Part shown: piece after piece, positions 11,801 to 24,700 of the stretch
Numbering within the stretch: the first letter of the stretch is position 1
How the letters are laid out: each line of letters begins with the position of its first letter
Source of the DNA: Sorghum bicolor
Lineage: Eukaryota > Streptophyta > Magnoliopsida > Poales > Poaceae
NCBI RefSeq assembly: GCF_000003195.3
Contig: NC_012870.2
Coordinates: 27,114,202-27,178,201, forward strand
Direction: 5' to 3'
DNA length: 64,000 nucleotides
The notes under the pieces: generated by a model
The model's input: only the letters and a program-made list of their open reading frames with translations
Database searches by the model: none
What the model was told of the DNA's origin: nothing
Position numbers and translations under genes: made by a program

Positions 11801-14736
11801 ACGTAGGAGTGGTAGTACTATACAATGATGTTTTAGATATCTTGGCAAAGTTGCTGAACTAACTTTTTCTGCTTGTTAAGTTCAGTTTGGTTATGACTTA
11901 TGATATTTGCCAGCTTTTTCGGGTAGCATAACATTATATGCTTGATTGCTTGTACATTACCAAGAGGTTTCTTAATCTGCTTGCATTTATGTTATGCACT
12001 TCGCAATATTGGCCTCTTAGTTTTTTTCATGGAGTATAATGCAAAGAAAGGCTAAGCCCAATATGTAGTCCCTTCATTCCAAAAAACCTGTTTTAGTGCG
12101 CGTTTGGTTTGTGGCCGCACCTCGTCGCACCGTGCTGCACATTCCGCGCCACAGTTTCGGACTTTCGGCAGCCATTTGGTTGGGTGCCGCACTTGCGGCA
12201 TGCCGCGGCGTGAGCACAGGGCCGTAGCTCATTTTCTACGCCACACCCTGCCAAAAGCGCGGCGAGGAAAACAGCCGCCGTAGTCTTGGCGCCGTCCCTG
12301 CTGTGGCTTGGCGAGCTTAGGCACAGGCCAAACATGCCCTTAGCTTTATCATAAGTCAAACTTGTCTAACTTTGACCAAGTTTATAGAGAAATATATTAG
12401 CATCTAAGGTATTCAAATAAATGCACTATCGAAATATATTTAATGGTGTATCTAATCAATCTAGTTTGTAGTTATAGATGTTTTTGTATTTTTCTATAAA
12501 CTTTCTCAAAGCTAGAGAACTAAGAGCAACTCCAAGAGCTTTGCTAAAATTAATAGCCAAACTCCATTATTTAGCTATTTTGTAAAATAAAAAACTTCTT
12601 AAATAAAGAAGAGGTCCACAACAGCCTTGCTATTTTATAAAATCAGATAGTTAATGTCATTGGTTGGCTATATATGGCCACCAAAAATCAAGGGATAGCC
12701 AACTTTCTATTTTACAAAACCAGATAGCACATTTGTTGGAGCCTACTTTTTGCTATACAAATTCTAAAATAGCCTCCACAATAAAAATAGCCAAGCTATT
12801 GGAGTTGCTCTAAGAGAAGTTTGACTTAGAACAAAGCTAAAATGACTTGCAATTTGGAATGAAGCGAGTAATTGGTGGAATCTTTCGTTAAGCTAAATAA
12901 GCTAAATTCAATAATCAATAGTGTCTATGTTCATCAAAACAAGATCTAAATCCTCCTTTTTTAGGTACAAGTAAACCACTTCGAAGATTTTTTTTCACCT
13001 GAGCTTGATAAACATGGATATCAGGCGCTTTACAAGAAAAGGACAACTGAGGTAACTTCGAGTTTCTTTTACTTGGTTAATTTGATTGGTACCTTTTACT
13101 GTCCAGTTTGATACTGCTCCTTTGCTATCACAGGTGTATTCTGGAAATCCTATGGCCATAGATGGCTGTGCTACTTTTTTCCGCAGAGACAAGTTTTCAC
13201 ATGTTAAAAAATACGAGGTACGGTCACTTCTGGGTTCGTAGTTATTGGCTGATTTGCACCAATCTAATTCTTGCACTTGCTTGTGTAGGTTGAGTTCAAT
13301 AAGGCTGCACAGTCTTTAACAGATGCAATTATTCCTGCTGCTCAGAAAAGAGTGGCTTTAAGTCGATTGATTAAAGTAAGAAAAACAATGAAACATTATT
13401 TTATATTTCCTGTCATTAGTTCTATTTATGAGTTTTTAATAATGTCCCTTTTTCCATTTCCTTTGAAGGACAACATTGCACTAATTGCGGTGTTAGAAGC
13501 CAAATTTGGTAATCATGGAGCTGAAAATCCTGGTAAAAGACAGCTCCTTTGTGTGGTACGTGAATAAAATTTTCTTTCTTTTGGTGTGTACAAAGAGCTT
13601 GTAAGATGCGTAACATCCTCCTCATGTTGAAAATTGATATTTACCATTTTTCTCTAGGTTTTGAGGCCTGCTTCTATCATATATTGCTATTTTTTTCATC
13701 ATTTACGCCTTTCCCTCACTCTTGTTGGCACACTAATAGAATTTTGTTGTCACGAGGGTCTCTAGCCTCATTGTTTTTCAAAACGATTTCGATTTGCAGG
13801 CAAATACACATATAAATGTCCATCAAGACCTAAAAGATGTGAAGCTATGGGAGGTCTGTATGTTCACATTCGCTAGTGGTCTCTGTTATCTCAATTTTCC
13901 AGGATAACGATAACTATGGTTTTTACAGGTTCATACCCTCCTAAAAGGATTGGAGAAGATAGCTGTCAGTGCAGACATTCCTATGTTGGTCTGTGGAGAT
14001 TTCAACTCGACCCCTGGGAGGTGTGTCTGCATTTGAAAATCATGGCAATATTTATCAGTTTTTTTTTTGCTTCAACTATGATTTTCTAAGCACACAATTG
14101 TACATTTCAGTTCTCCACATGCGCTTCTTGCAATGGGCAAAGTTGATCAGCATCATCCAGATCTGGCAATAGACCCCCTTGGAATTTTACGCCCTCCAAG
14201 CAAGTTGAATCATCAGCTTCCTCTGGTCAGTTAATCTGCCATGGTTTTGATACCCTTTTTGCTCTGGTCATGCTCTGACCAATGGTGTTGCTTGTACATA
14301 GGTCAGTGCATACTCTGCGTTTGCAAGAATGGTAGGTGTTGGCTATGATCTGGAGCACCAGCGGAGAAGGACGGATCCTGCAACAAATGAACCACTCTTC
14401 ACAAATTGCACGAGAGATTTTACAGGAACTTTTGATTACATATTTTACACAGGTTGGTGCATGGAGCCTCACTACATGTGGAGCCTGTTATTCTACGATT
14501 GCAGCTTCTGTATCTCCATTTTCTTGAATAAGATTATAGTCAGTAATTGTGCTTATTCTTTTCATGATGGCCATGTTTGTTCTTTTTCAGCGGACTCATT
14601 GACCGTGGATTCATTATTGGAACTTTTGGATGAGGAAAGCTTAAGAAAAGACACAGCTCTTCCATCCCCTGAATGGTCATCAGATCACATAGCGCTCTTA
14701 GCAGAGTTCCGTTGCAAGCCTAGAATCAGACGGTGA
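8858..14736 (+). CDS. CCR4: CCR4-type poly(A) deadenylase (CCR4-NOT catalytic subunit)
   Basis: Eleven coding exons give 606 aa: 8858-9015, 10921-11680, 12965-13051, 13134-13217, 13289-13375, 13469-13555, 13800-13853, 13929-14020, 14111-14225, 14302-14452, 14591-14736. All introns are GT-AG and the frame holds throughout. The start (MLSVVRVHLPSEIPIVGCEI) matches plant CCR4a/b. A MYND-like zinc-binding segment follows (C77, C80, C93, C97, H105/H109). The exonuclease-endonuclease-phosphatase domain starts near residue 262 (VLSYNILAD). Active-site landmarks are CLQE (E306), CGDFNSTPG and SSDHIALLAEF. As in other plant homologues, there is no leucine-rich-repeat region. The enzyme shortens mRNA poly(A) tails in the CCR4-NOT complex, in cytoplasm and P-bodies. 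The length matches the family (about 600 aa). A 3' UTR intron is likely (14745-15189). Confidence 0.95.
9417..9585. repeat. 85-bp tandem direct repeat in CCR4 intron 1
   Basis: Two nearly identical copies are offset by 85 bases. Both contain GATGGGGAGTTGCGGACGG, CAGCTAGTAGGCGTATAATT and CCATCTGATTTAAGGTC. Only a few differences separate them, so the duplication is recent. It is intronic. Confidence 0.9.
10647..10672. repeat. GC/AC dinucleotide microsatellite in CCR4 intron 1
   Basis: A compound (GC)n(AC)n tract follows AATTCATGC. It is a possible polymorphic marker. Confidence 0.9.
12096..12339. mobile_element. Nested GC-rich MITE with TTA target duplication
   Basis: The ends GTGCGCGTTTGG and CCAAACATGCCC form an imperfect inverted repeat. 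TTA flanks both sides (12093-12095, 12340-12342). The 3-bp TSD suggests a PIF/Harbinger (Tourist-like) origin. The body is far more GC-rich than its host element. Confidence 0.65.
12524..12810. mobile_element. Nested Tourist-like MITE (GAGCAACTCCAA ends)
   Basis: Perfect inverted termini GAGCAACTCCAA / TTGGAGTTGCTC are flanked by TAA on both sides (12521-12523, 12811-12813). Confidence 0.8.
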
Positions 14737-14744
14737 CGCATTAG

Positions 14745-15620
14745 GTATGTTACAAAGGAAACCGCTGCTGTCATTTTGTTGACATGAATGGTGTTGGATT
14801 TTACAATGATTATTTATGTGTGTTGCCCCCCCCCCCCCCCCCCCCAATTTCTCCCAATGTGGGTGTTTGTCAAGTTTCAATAGTATGTTTGCATATCTGC
14901 ATTTACGTGACCAGTGCTTGCAATATTCTTTTGCTGCACCAGAAATGATTTCATTGTCGACAGAAGACACTATTTGCGTTGTAGGAGTTCATAATACTTT
15001 GTTCTTTTGGGTCATGCTTTTGCTTGAGTAAAAATAATGCTGCAAGTCATGCCAAATTTCTGCTATGTGCTTAGATAGAATGCTTCATATACAACACTCA
15101 CCACACAACTCGCGACAACTGTGTTTAAGTCCTTGATTCTGCGGTGACAAATTGACACTGAAATCATCACACTTTGTGAATCTTTCCAGGTCTTGTAGAA
15201 AAGGTTATTCTCATCATCCTTGGTGGTGGAACACTGTTCCATGTGGGAACTTGAGTCAGGGCGGGGACGAGGGCTCTCGGGGAAGCAAAGCAGCCTTAGG
15301 AAGCAGCCTCAGGAAGGGGAAGAGGCTTGTAACATTGATTTTACCCTCTTACATTTGAGCTCAGTGATATTAAGCTGCCCCTGTGTACCATTACTTTCTA
15401 TAGAAGAAAAAACTTGAGAGAAATATTTAAAGGGTTATAAACCCTTTCTTTTTCTTTCGTTCACTGTGGTCGCGTTCGATTTACCCTCTTGGCTGTATCC
15501 ATGCTCGCTGCCTACAAGATGTAGGAGCCCTCAGCTTCTCTAAATTCTGTACCAATGTAATGCCGGTTCCTGTTTTTCTTTTCCATGTTGCTGGTGCTGG
15601 TGATGGCACTCATATCTGCT
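14745..15620 (+). other. Likely 3' UTR of the CCR4-like gene with a UTR intron
   Basis: Eight bases after the stop, TTAG|GTATGT makes a good donor and TCTTTCCAG|G at 15189 a good acceptor. That gives a 445-base 3' UTR intron containing a run of 20 C residues (14826-14845). The exon after it would run to about 15.6 kb. This is inference; only splice signals support it. An intron more than 55 nt after a stop can trigger decay, but here the stop lies only 8 nt upstream. Confidence 0.45.
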
Positions 15621-15965
15621 TGACCAGGCATTTTTATAACCGGTGGCAGGCAGCTCACAGGCAGGTGGAATGCCTAGGTAAATAGCTCAGGTTTGCATCC
15701 AAACATGCCTCATTGCCCTAAGATGTGTGATGCGTTTTTGTTGTTTACTGGAATCTGGCCGTACGTCTGTCGGCTCCGTGACACCTCTTGTTATGGAGTT
15801 GGTCGCTGGTCAGAACATGTCCTCTGCCCAAGAGCCGATGCTCCAGCGTACGCACGTACAGCTCGGCTCCTTGGCTTCTTCGACCAAACTGGCACCAAAC
15901 ACGTTTGTTGGCGATTAACCCAAAGTTCAGATGTTGATGTCGGACGTGCTGGCAACCTCTACTAA

Positions 15966-16155
15966 GGCCTTGTTTAGTTCTAAAATTTTTTCGAATCTTG
16001 TGGCATATGCATAGATATTAAATATATATGAAAATAAAAATTAATTGTATAGTTTATCTGTAAATTATGAGACGAATCTTTTAAGACTAGTGGATAATGT
16101 TTGTTAAATAAAAACAAAAGTTGAAATCTAAAAAAACTTTGTGAACTGAACAAGG
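15966..16155. mobile_element. Tourist-like MITE (GGCCTTGTTTAG family)
   Basis: Starts GGCCTTGTTTAGTTC and ends GAACTGAACAAGG, flanked by TAA on each side. Internal landmarks shared with the family include ATTAAATATA and GAGACGAATCTTTT. It is the first of three copies within 1 kb. Confidence 0.75.
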
Positions 16156-16228
16156 TAAACGGCACGATAAATCAGAAGAGGCATGCAGGAGAGAGAGGAA
16201 GCATCTGTACGGTCAGTGACAGGGCTTG

Positions 16229-16468
16229 GGTCTGGTTTAGTTCACCTTGAAAACCAAAAAGTTTAAGATTCTCCGTCACATCAAATCTCGTGGCACATGC
16301 ATGAAACATTAAATATAGATGAAAATAAAAACTAATTACACAGTTTAGCTGTAAATCACGAGACGAATCTTTTGATCCTAGTTAGTCCATGATTAGATAA
16401 TATTTGTCACAAACAAACGAAAGTGCTACAGTACCGAAAACTTTTCACTTTTCGGAACTAACAAGGCC
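16229..16468. mobile_element. Tourist-like MITE (GGCCTTGTTTAG family)
   Basis: The ends GGTCTGGTTTAGTTC and GGAACTAACAAGGCC are flanked by TTG on each side. The internal GAGACGAATCTTTTGA and ATTAGATAATATTTGTC sequences match other copies. Confidence 0.75.
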
Positions 16469-16655
16469 TTGGCCAAATCTTGACCTGAGCCTTTGTAGCT
16501 GCAGTCTGCAGGCATGTCAAAAGTCAAACCTGTGACGCGCCAGAAAAATTCCAGACGTTTGACCGCATGCAAGTCTCTCGGTGCCACTGACGCCGTGGGC
16601 CCAGCTTTCGTGGACCATTGGCAACGTAGCCATCGGCGCCGCCGGTTCTTTTTTA

Positions 16656-16874
16656 GCCTTGAGTTTTCAAAAAAATTAAGATTTTCTATGAATCTTTAAA
16701 CACATGCATAAAAATATTAAATATAGATAAAAAATAACTAATTGCATTATTTATTTGTAATTTGTGACATGAATCTTTTGAGCCTAATTAGTTCATAGTA
16801 GAATAATAATTACCAAATACAAACAAAATGTTACAGTGTCAAAATTCAAAAAAATTTACCAACTAAACAAGACC
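16656..16874. mobile_element. Degenerate Tourist-like MITE
   Basis: Starts GCCTTGAGTTTTC and ends CAACTAAACAAGACC, flanked by TTA on each side. The interior is more diverged than the other copies. Confidence 0.65.
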
Positions 16875-16879
16875 TTATA

Positions 16880-18160
16880 CCAATGCATAAAGTACACGGG
16901 CAAGTTATGTTTTTTTTTTCTATTTTGTATGAGTTCATTTGAATACGTGGTTCAAATCCAACTTGTACCTAGTAGGGCGAAAAATCTCCAAAGAAAAAGA
17001 GATGGTCTCAAGAATGGCAAATCATAAAGAGGCGCCTTATCACTCCTCACCATTGCTTTTGTCCGTTCCTCTTATCATCTTCGGAGAAGCTTGCAAAATA
17101 CTCCTTTGAAGTTGGACATAGTGTAACATAATGATTAGCTTAACAATCTGTTAACTATTTAACTTTTTCTGGATAACACAATGGCTACCTTATTTGTCAT
17201 TGACAATTCCTTCTATACAACATATATTTATGTCCAAAACAGAACATGGTATACCTCCAACGGACAAGTCTCAATGGAAAATTAATAAAGCTGTATACAG
17301 ATGATAGAATCATGTCACAAATTAGTATAATGCTCTATCATGACACATAGAGCAAACATAAATGACATATTGATAAAGTACTAGATAATGTTGCATATAT
17401 TCCGACTAAGGAAGCATTTACCTTGCAGTTAACAAAAAGAAATAATACATACCCAAGTACAAATGGCTCATTAGCATCTTAATCACAAAAATACTATATC
17501 ACTAATGCAAGGAGCAACTAGGTTCCTTTGTATATCCCACATATCCCAAGCTAAGAAAAGCAAGCCTCGATTTGAGCTAAAAGAGGACCAGGTGGTGATC
17601 AAACAAATTGTATTTTTCTAAAGAGTAGTGATTTTGTGCCAGAGAATCCCAAGTAGTTTCCAAGGGACCTTCACTTTGCTTATTGCATCATTGTTTTAGC
17701 TCTTCTTATCTGTTTATATGCACAGTAGAACTAAGCTAAACCAATAAGCATGCTTCACATGCAGTGCATGCTATAAATGATGTCAATAGTTTTTTTTTTA
17801 AAAAAAATATGCTGGTGGTTAATTAAACACACGGCTCGACAAGAACACAAAGCGATAGTGGTTTCTAATACCTATATAACCACAACCATGGTAAAAAGTC
17901 AAATTTTGTTTAAGATATACTACTTCTATCCCAAAACAGGGATGCAACTCTAATTTTGTCCTAAATCAAACTATTAAGTTTGACTAAGTTTTATAAATAT
18001 ATCAGTACTTATCATACAAATAAGTACGATCAAATTCACTAGAGAATATATTTTCAAAACATGTATATTTTTTGTAATAAATGTTGATAACTGTTTTATA
18101 TAAATTTAGTTAAATTTAAGATTGATTAACCTCAATCAAAACTAGAATTATATTCTTGGT
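16880..18160. other. AT-rich intergenic stretch, no gene seen
   Basis: Between the MITE cluster and the flippase promoter the sequence is AT-rich with no ORF that resembles a protein. A run near 17930-18170 (ATCCCAAAACAGGGATGCAACTC) resembles a decayed Stowaway-type end but was not paired with confidence. Confidence 0.5.
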
Positions 18161-18349
18161 CCGACGCAATTATGCAAGCGAGTATATTATTTTCAAAAAC
18201 TATTGATTCCGGTGTCGGTGTCAAGGAAAAGAAAAAAAAATACTCGTATGGAAATGGAGAGAAGCAAAAGGTGGAGAAGATTCAACTACACATCTTTCAG
18301 GAAAAAAAAAAAGAAATCTTTCAAAAACGCGGTTCTGAAACCCGTATTT

Positions 18350-18761
18350 TGATTTTTGAGGTTAGACGAGGGTGCATCTCACAAAAATCATCCACTTCCT
18401 CACCTCCTCTGGGGGGCGTTTCTTCCAACGTCTCCTCTCCCGGCCGGCGAAGGAAGGAAGGAAGGAAGGAAAGGAGGCACGCCCCACGCGAAAGAAAGCT
18501 GACGCCGCCCACGCGCCCAGGAGGAGATAGAGCACCACCATCCGCGACCGACGCGTGATCAGATTCCAGCACCAATCCCCTCCTCCTCCCCAGCCCCCTC
18601 CCCGCGCTAAAATCTACACAGAAAGCCTCGCGAATCCGGCCTGATTCGATCTCGCGCTCGATCCCGGCCCGCCCACCGGGAGGTCCTCCACCCTCCCTCC
18701 CGCCAGATCTCAGCGTCGCTCGTTCGGTTTCGATTTGGTAGTGGAAGGGAGGGGAGGCGGG
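18350..18761 (+). promoter_or_regulatory. Promoter and 5' UTR region of the ALA3-like gene
   Basis: GC content jumps from about 18400. A (GAAG)n tract lies at 18449-18474, and long C/T-rich stretches continue to the start codon at 18762. No convincing TATA box was seen. Transcription start not determined. Confidence 0.4.
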
Positions 18762-21700
18762 ATGAGCGCGCGGATAAAGGAGATGGTGCGTGTGGCCACG
18801 GCGCGGCTGGGCGGTGAGCAGGCGGTGGGCGGTGGTGGCGGGGCTTCCTCCTCCTCGGGCTTCACGCGCAGGGAGTCCACGGCGCGGCTCGGCGGCGGGG
18901 GTACCAGCCTCCGGAGGCAGCCGCAGCCGATGGCCCCCACCGTGCGCACCGTCTACTGCAACGACCGCGAGGCCAACGCCCCTGTCGGGTACAAGGTACG
19001 CCGCGCTTGGCGCTTGCCCCCCCGCATTCTGACATTCGGTCTGGATCTCGGCGATGTTTCGTATCGTATGGTTGTGTTCGAGGTGGATCGTCTGGCGCGA
19101 TAAGCTAGCTGGTTTCTACTTCGCCCTGGGCGTTTAGGATTTCGCTTCACCAGGATTGTGTTGCTGATCAGCTTCGAGTGCCCTGGGTGGATTGGAATTT
19201 TGCCTGCAGCTTATACAGTTGGTTTTGGGAGATGGGAATGACAGATGTTTGATGTGTTATCGCTGTAAGTGGTACCGCGCTATATTGCCAGGGAGCGGCG
19301 CAGTTTAGACCTCCACAGGATTGCCTGAAGACTCTTCATGCTTTCATTGTATCTTGTGGATCATACTGTGGCCTGGTAACTGTGGTTTAATGTCAGTGTG
19401 GAACACAAACACATGGGTTTGTTCTGAAACTTGTATTTGAATGGGTCCTATTGGTAGTATTTTCCCCTTCCCTTCCTATACAAACGTTGCAGCTGTAGTA
19501 TATTAAGTGTATTTGCAAGAACTCTGTTGCATCACACTAATGACAGCCCCCCTTCAATTTTTGGTTTGTATCAGTTATTGATTATTATAGAGTTATTCGA
19601 AGCTGGCACCTCAACATAAAACTTTGTTTTGACCATGTTGGCGCTAAACTTTACTCCCTCCATTCCAAATTATAAGACATTTTGTCTTTTCTAGATACAT
19701 AGTAAAATCAACATATCTAGAAAAGCCAAAATGTCTTATATTTTGGAATGGAGGGAATAGTTTGTTTGACTATGATGATTCGTCTGTTTTTTTTTCCCTT
19801 TTATGATATGATGCAATCTCCATGAAAGCTGTCAATTCTGCACAGTAAATTGGCAGGATATTACTTTTCCTTTTCACTGTTGCCATCTGATGTTAGTTCC
19901 GCTTTTGAAATTCTTTTGTATGCTTTATTCATATGTCTCAGGGAAATTCTGTGTCGACTACAAAGTACAACATCCTGACCTTCGTACCTAAAGGATTATT
20001 TGAGCAGGTATTAATACATTATTTTTTTTAATCACACATGTTATCAACCAAGCAAGTTCTTTAGATTCAGCATCTTTTATAGCAATTTTCCCTTCGTTTT
20101 TAATTGAAAGGCATTATTTGTGTATTATCAAATTTTCATATGTGCAATTGGTTGAATTTGCTTTGCTCCCCTTTTGTGTTCCCCAAATACTAATTTGTTT
20201 TGACAAGAAATGTGGACTTACACTTAATTGAATGAAACACCTATGTTCATGTGCCTTTTCTGCAAACTGATCTCCTAGAATTGTTCCTTTCCTGATCATG
20301 GTATCTCTTAATTGGCTTAATAACAGATTGATGATATGTCTGCTGGGTTCTCAAATGCCACAGTGCATTTAAAATGTGATTCTGTTGTCTTTGCATATTA
20401 TGCATGCGCTGTTAAAATTGTACTATCTTGGTTTATTTTAGTGCACGTTGTGCTTTCAGCACTTTACGCTGCATTTTGTACGACTTCTCATATCTGGTAG
20501 CTTCTTCCTAGTTCACAGCTTTGGTAGATAAGGGGAAACAAACTTCATATCATAGACAGTTGTCATCACTGACTCAAATATGAGTGTTATCGTTCATGTT
20601 TCCCATGCCCAACCAATCACTCACTAATGCAACATAAATTTGAATGTTTTATCCTCACCAAATCATGCAACAGTATTGGACCAGAAGAACCTTTTGTAAT
20701 TCATTTGTCTTTTGCTTTGACAGTTCAGGCGGGTTGCAAATCTTTACTTTCTCATGATCTCAATCTTGTCGACTACACCTATTAGGTCTCTCTCTCACTC
20801 ATGTGCATCTTCCTAGTTTTGAGTCAACTCGTCATTCTTTGCTTTTTGCCAGCCTTAATTTTAACTTTGCACTTGTGCTTACAGTCCAGTTCATCCTGTC
20901 ACTAATGTTGTTCCCCTAAGTATTGTGCTTCTGGTGTCTCTCATCAAGGAAGCTTTTGAGGATTGGGTTAGTATTGCTATTCACTATTTTGTTCTGCCAT
21001 GCTTAAGTTAAGAGACCTGATGTTGCTCCTTTTCCTTTTCTGCCCTTTGTACAGAAGCGTTTCCAGAATGATATGTCAATTAACAATGCACATATCGATG
21101 TATTGCAAGGTCAATGTTGGGAAAGTACTCCATGGAAACGACTGCAGGTTGGAGATATTGTGAGGGTAATGTCTTAAATGCATATTTAGTATCTTGTGAG
21201 TTAATCAACATATTCCATACTGAAAGTAATTGTCTTGATCTGTTTGTTGTGTAATATTGAGGTTTAATGGCATAAAAAACTAATAGTGATGACACTTCTT
21301 TAGAGCAGATCAAGCAAGATGGTTATTTCCCTGCTGACTTGCTCTTCCTATCAAGTACAAACCCTGATGGTGTCTGCTACATAGAGGTCCTTATTCATTT
21401 ATACTTTTTATTCATTTATTGGCTCAATTTGAAACTGAAGCCCTAATAAATGTGCTTTGGGGAAAATATTCATTGATTTTGGATGAAAAAATAATTGCAG
21501 ACAGCAAATCTTGATGGGGAAACAAATCTGAAAATAAGGAAGGCTTTGGAGAAGACTTGGGACTATGTACTTCCTGAAAAGGCTTCTGAGTTCAAAGGTT
21601 TTGTGCCTCTTATTTTCTGGTTAAGGAAGATGTGTCTTTTTTGCTTAACTCCACATTGGTTTGTCCTGTTTTATGTGCCTTGGAATTCTTCATATTTGAA

Positions 21701-24700
21701 TTAGATAAATGGCTTACAGGTGAAGTGCAGTGCGAACAACCAAACAATTCCCTTTACACGTTTACTGGCAATCTTATCATGGACAAACAGACTATACCTC
21801 TGTCACCGAACCAGTTACTCCTAAGGGTAAGATTTGTTTTCCAATCGTTTTCTTTCTTCTATGATTAGCCTTATTGTTTTTTTCCTTGTCCCTAGACAAG
21901 CAACATCTTTGGAGTTCCCTAGATTGGCCATATGTCAGTGTCTGCTCTATATCCTTCATGAAATGCTTCTAACAATGATTTGTAGAACTGGGATAGCTTC
22001 TGTAGATTAGCCTTTCCTCACTTTTAACAATTTTATACTTTTTTTCCTAGTTTTATAGATGGCCAAGCAGGGGCATGGCACAGCCTGGCCTGGCCCTGCT
22101 TAGGCATGGCATGGCAAGGCATGATTAGCTAGCCATGCCATGCCGTGCCAGCACACGAGCTCCCCCGGTGGCCCAGGCATGGCACTGCAGCGGCTTAGTC
22201 GTGCCGTGCCGTGCCGGCCCAACGAGCCTGGCGAACTCCCAAACACAAATCTATCAGAAGTTTAGAGACCAGAGATTAACAACGGCAGCAACATCTTTAC
22301 ACCCAATCATCCATACGGGCACAAATCCATATATACACAAATCAATCCAAGTCCATCTGCTGAGCCACCATGCCTCTGGTGGAGTATTTGAGTGTTGCAT
22401 GAGGTGGCCGTCACAACTCACCTGGTCAACACTGGCAGTAGATGAGAAAGGACAGAGGAGAGCAGTGCCACAGCGCTGACCACCTCGTCTGAGTTTAACC
22501 GTTACTCCTACACAAACAGTGGACGGGTGGAGAAGGGAGCTGCGCTGGTCTTGAAGGGGAGAACCGGAGAAGGGAGGGGAGGGGAGCAGCACTGGAGTTG
22601 CTGCGTTGGAGGGGAGAGAGGAGAGTATGGGAGGGGTGGTGGAGGGGAGGGCTGGAGTGGAGCGCGACACAGCAGGAAAGGAGAGTGCGGTGAGTGGCTA
22701 GGTTTGGGGTGCAATTTATATGTGGGGCCGGGATGGTGATGGCTTAGGATGGCCCATTAATGGGGCCGCCTACGAATCATGCCATGCTTGGGCTGGCACT
22801 ATGGGCCGATGGTGTGGCCCAGGCACGACACTAGCCATTTGTCCGTGCTGGCACGGGCACGGATGGCACTGGGCCATGCCGTGTTTAATCAGGCCGTTCC
22901 CTGTGCTGCCTGTTAGATCTGCCCCCTCTTGGCGTCTTACCTAGTTTTGCTTGAATGATGAATAGTTGATGGTGGGGAAGGTATTTGTAGGGTTCATGAT
23001 AGAAGATTTGTACCATGCTGTATGTTAAAAATATATACTATACTAAAAACCGATACCAATTGAAAAATAGTGACCTTGTAACCATAGTTTGTGGGGATGG
23101 TAAAGCATCTCCTCTGGTCTTTGTTAGAGGGTGCTTAGGTTTAGTTTATTTGCCGTGATAAGAGAAGGTACCTATACGGCTATACCTGATATTTGGTGCC
23201 TTTGGCTAAGAGAACATCCTTTTAGTTCTTCAGTGAAATTTGAGTTCATCTTTGAACCCATGACAAGATACATGCATTTGGATATTTCAAGTCCAGGATA
23301 GATCTGTGGTTAAGAGTCACACTCTCCTTTCTAGTCACCATCCTGCAATACAACATTTGAAATGCTTAAAGTATTTGTTTTTCTCTTTCTATCCTTTGCT
23401 TCATCAGATTGATTTGTTATTTGTGTGGTTGTGCCCCCTCGGTCTACTCTTTTCATGCACCAGAGAACTTTAATTTTGCTCTGTGCTTGAGTGAACATTG
23501 ACTTATCATTGCCTTCTTGCTACAGGGATGCAGCCTTCGTAATACAGAATACATTGTTGGCGTTGTCATATTCACTGGGCACGAGACAAAAGTATGGGCA
23601 TCTTTCTATTCCCTATCTATTCGATGTGGAAATTTGAAGTTTTGATTTTCTTCAAGTTTCAAAATTTACGCCTGTAGTAAACTGTTGCAGGTTATGATGA
23701 ATTCCATGAATGTTCCCTCCAAAAGAAGTACATTGGAAAAAAAGCTAGACAAGCTTATCCTTGCTCTTTTTGCAACCCTCTTCACAATGTGTGTTATTGG
23801 TGCCATTGGAAGGTTAGTTCTTTTACAATCTCTGTCTTTATGTACCTACTTTATATGTCAAAACAAATCTCTGCTTCATTTATGAATGTCATTGTCATTT
23901 ATTGTCCTAGAATATGTGTAGTCAAACTTTTTTGACTTTTAAGAACATAAACTGACAATTATATTTATCACAAACAATATTTTCACATTTTTTAAGTTCT
24001 TAAACTTGACAAAAATATTACAGTAAATTGGCGACCGAGGCAGATGGAGATGGGAGGGACCATAATCACAAAAAACCTGGGTCGGTCAGGTCTACAATCC
24101 ACACTAGTGTAGGCATCTCTTTGGAACGTTGAATTCCGGATCCGGTTCGTGACCCCAAGACTCCAGCTTGACCTATTTTACCCTCCACGAACTCATCTAG
24201 GCACGCTATGCACAAGCAACAGCCGTTTCTCGCCTCTTTGGTCTCTCTCCTCCCATGGTACACTGCCTCTGTCACTAGAAGCCACCACTACTACGTTCAA
24301 ACCTTTGTTGCAGTGCCTACTCCGTTGCCCCCAAAGAGCTGGACCACCTTGGGCCAGCTCTGCTGTAACTTCCGTCACTATGTTCAAACCTTTGTTGCAG
24401 TGCCTACTCTGTTGCCCCCAAAGAGCTGCGCCACCTTGGGCCAGCTCTGCTGTAAGTTCCCTCCTTCCTCCCTTCAGCCCTTCTCTCACATGGGAGTCTT
24501 GATTTGGAGCTTGTGACCCTGCAGCAACAGGACAGCGGCCCAGTTTGGTCCCGACTCTCGAATTGGGACGATGATCCAGGGTTGCGGAATGTGGCATCAT
24601 CCCTGTTGGGACTTGGGAGAGACATACATGCTCATAGGCTAGCTGTTAAATTTAAATTCCTTTGTAACATCAAAATGAAATTATTTTATCTAATAAAGCA

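Larger units (their letters stand above)
12068..12868. mobile_element. Stowaway-like element split by two nested MITEs (CCR4 intron 2)
   Basis: The outer ends GTCCCTTCATTCC and GGAATGAAGCGAG are inverted repeats flanked by TA (12066-12067 and 12869-12870), the Tc1/Mariner Stowaway target. The two insertions described separately (12096-12339 and 12524-12810) interrupt it. The remaining outer sequence is AT-rich with no coding capacity. Confidence 0.65.

Noticed and set aside
24149..24600. Protein-coding gene inside ALA3 intron 10
   Set aside because: Overlapping frames on both strands reflect an 87-bp repeat and GC-rich composition, without recognisable domains.
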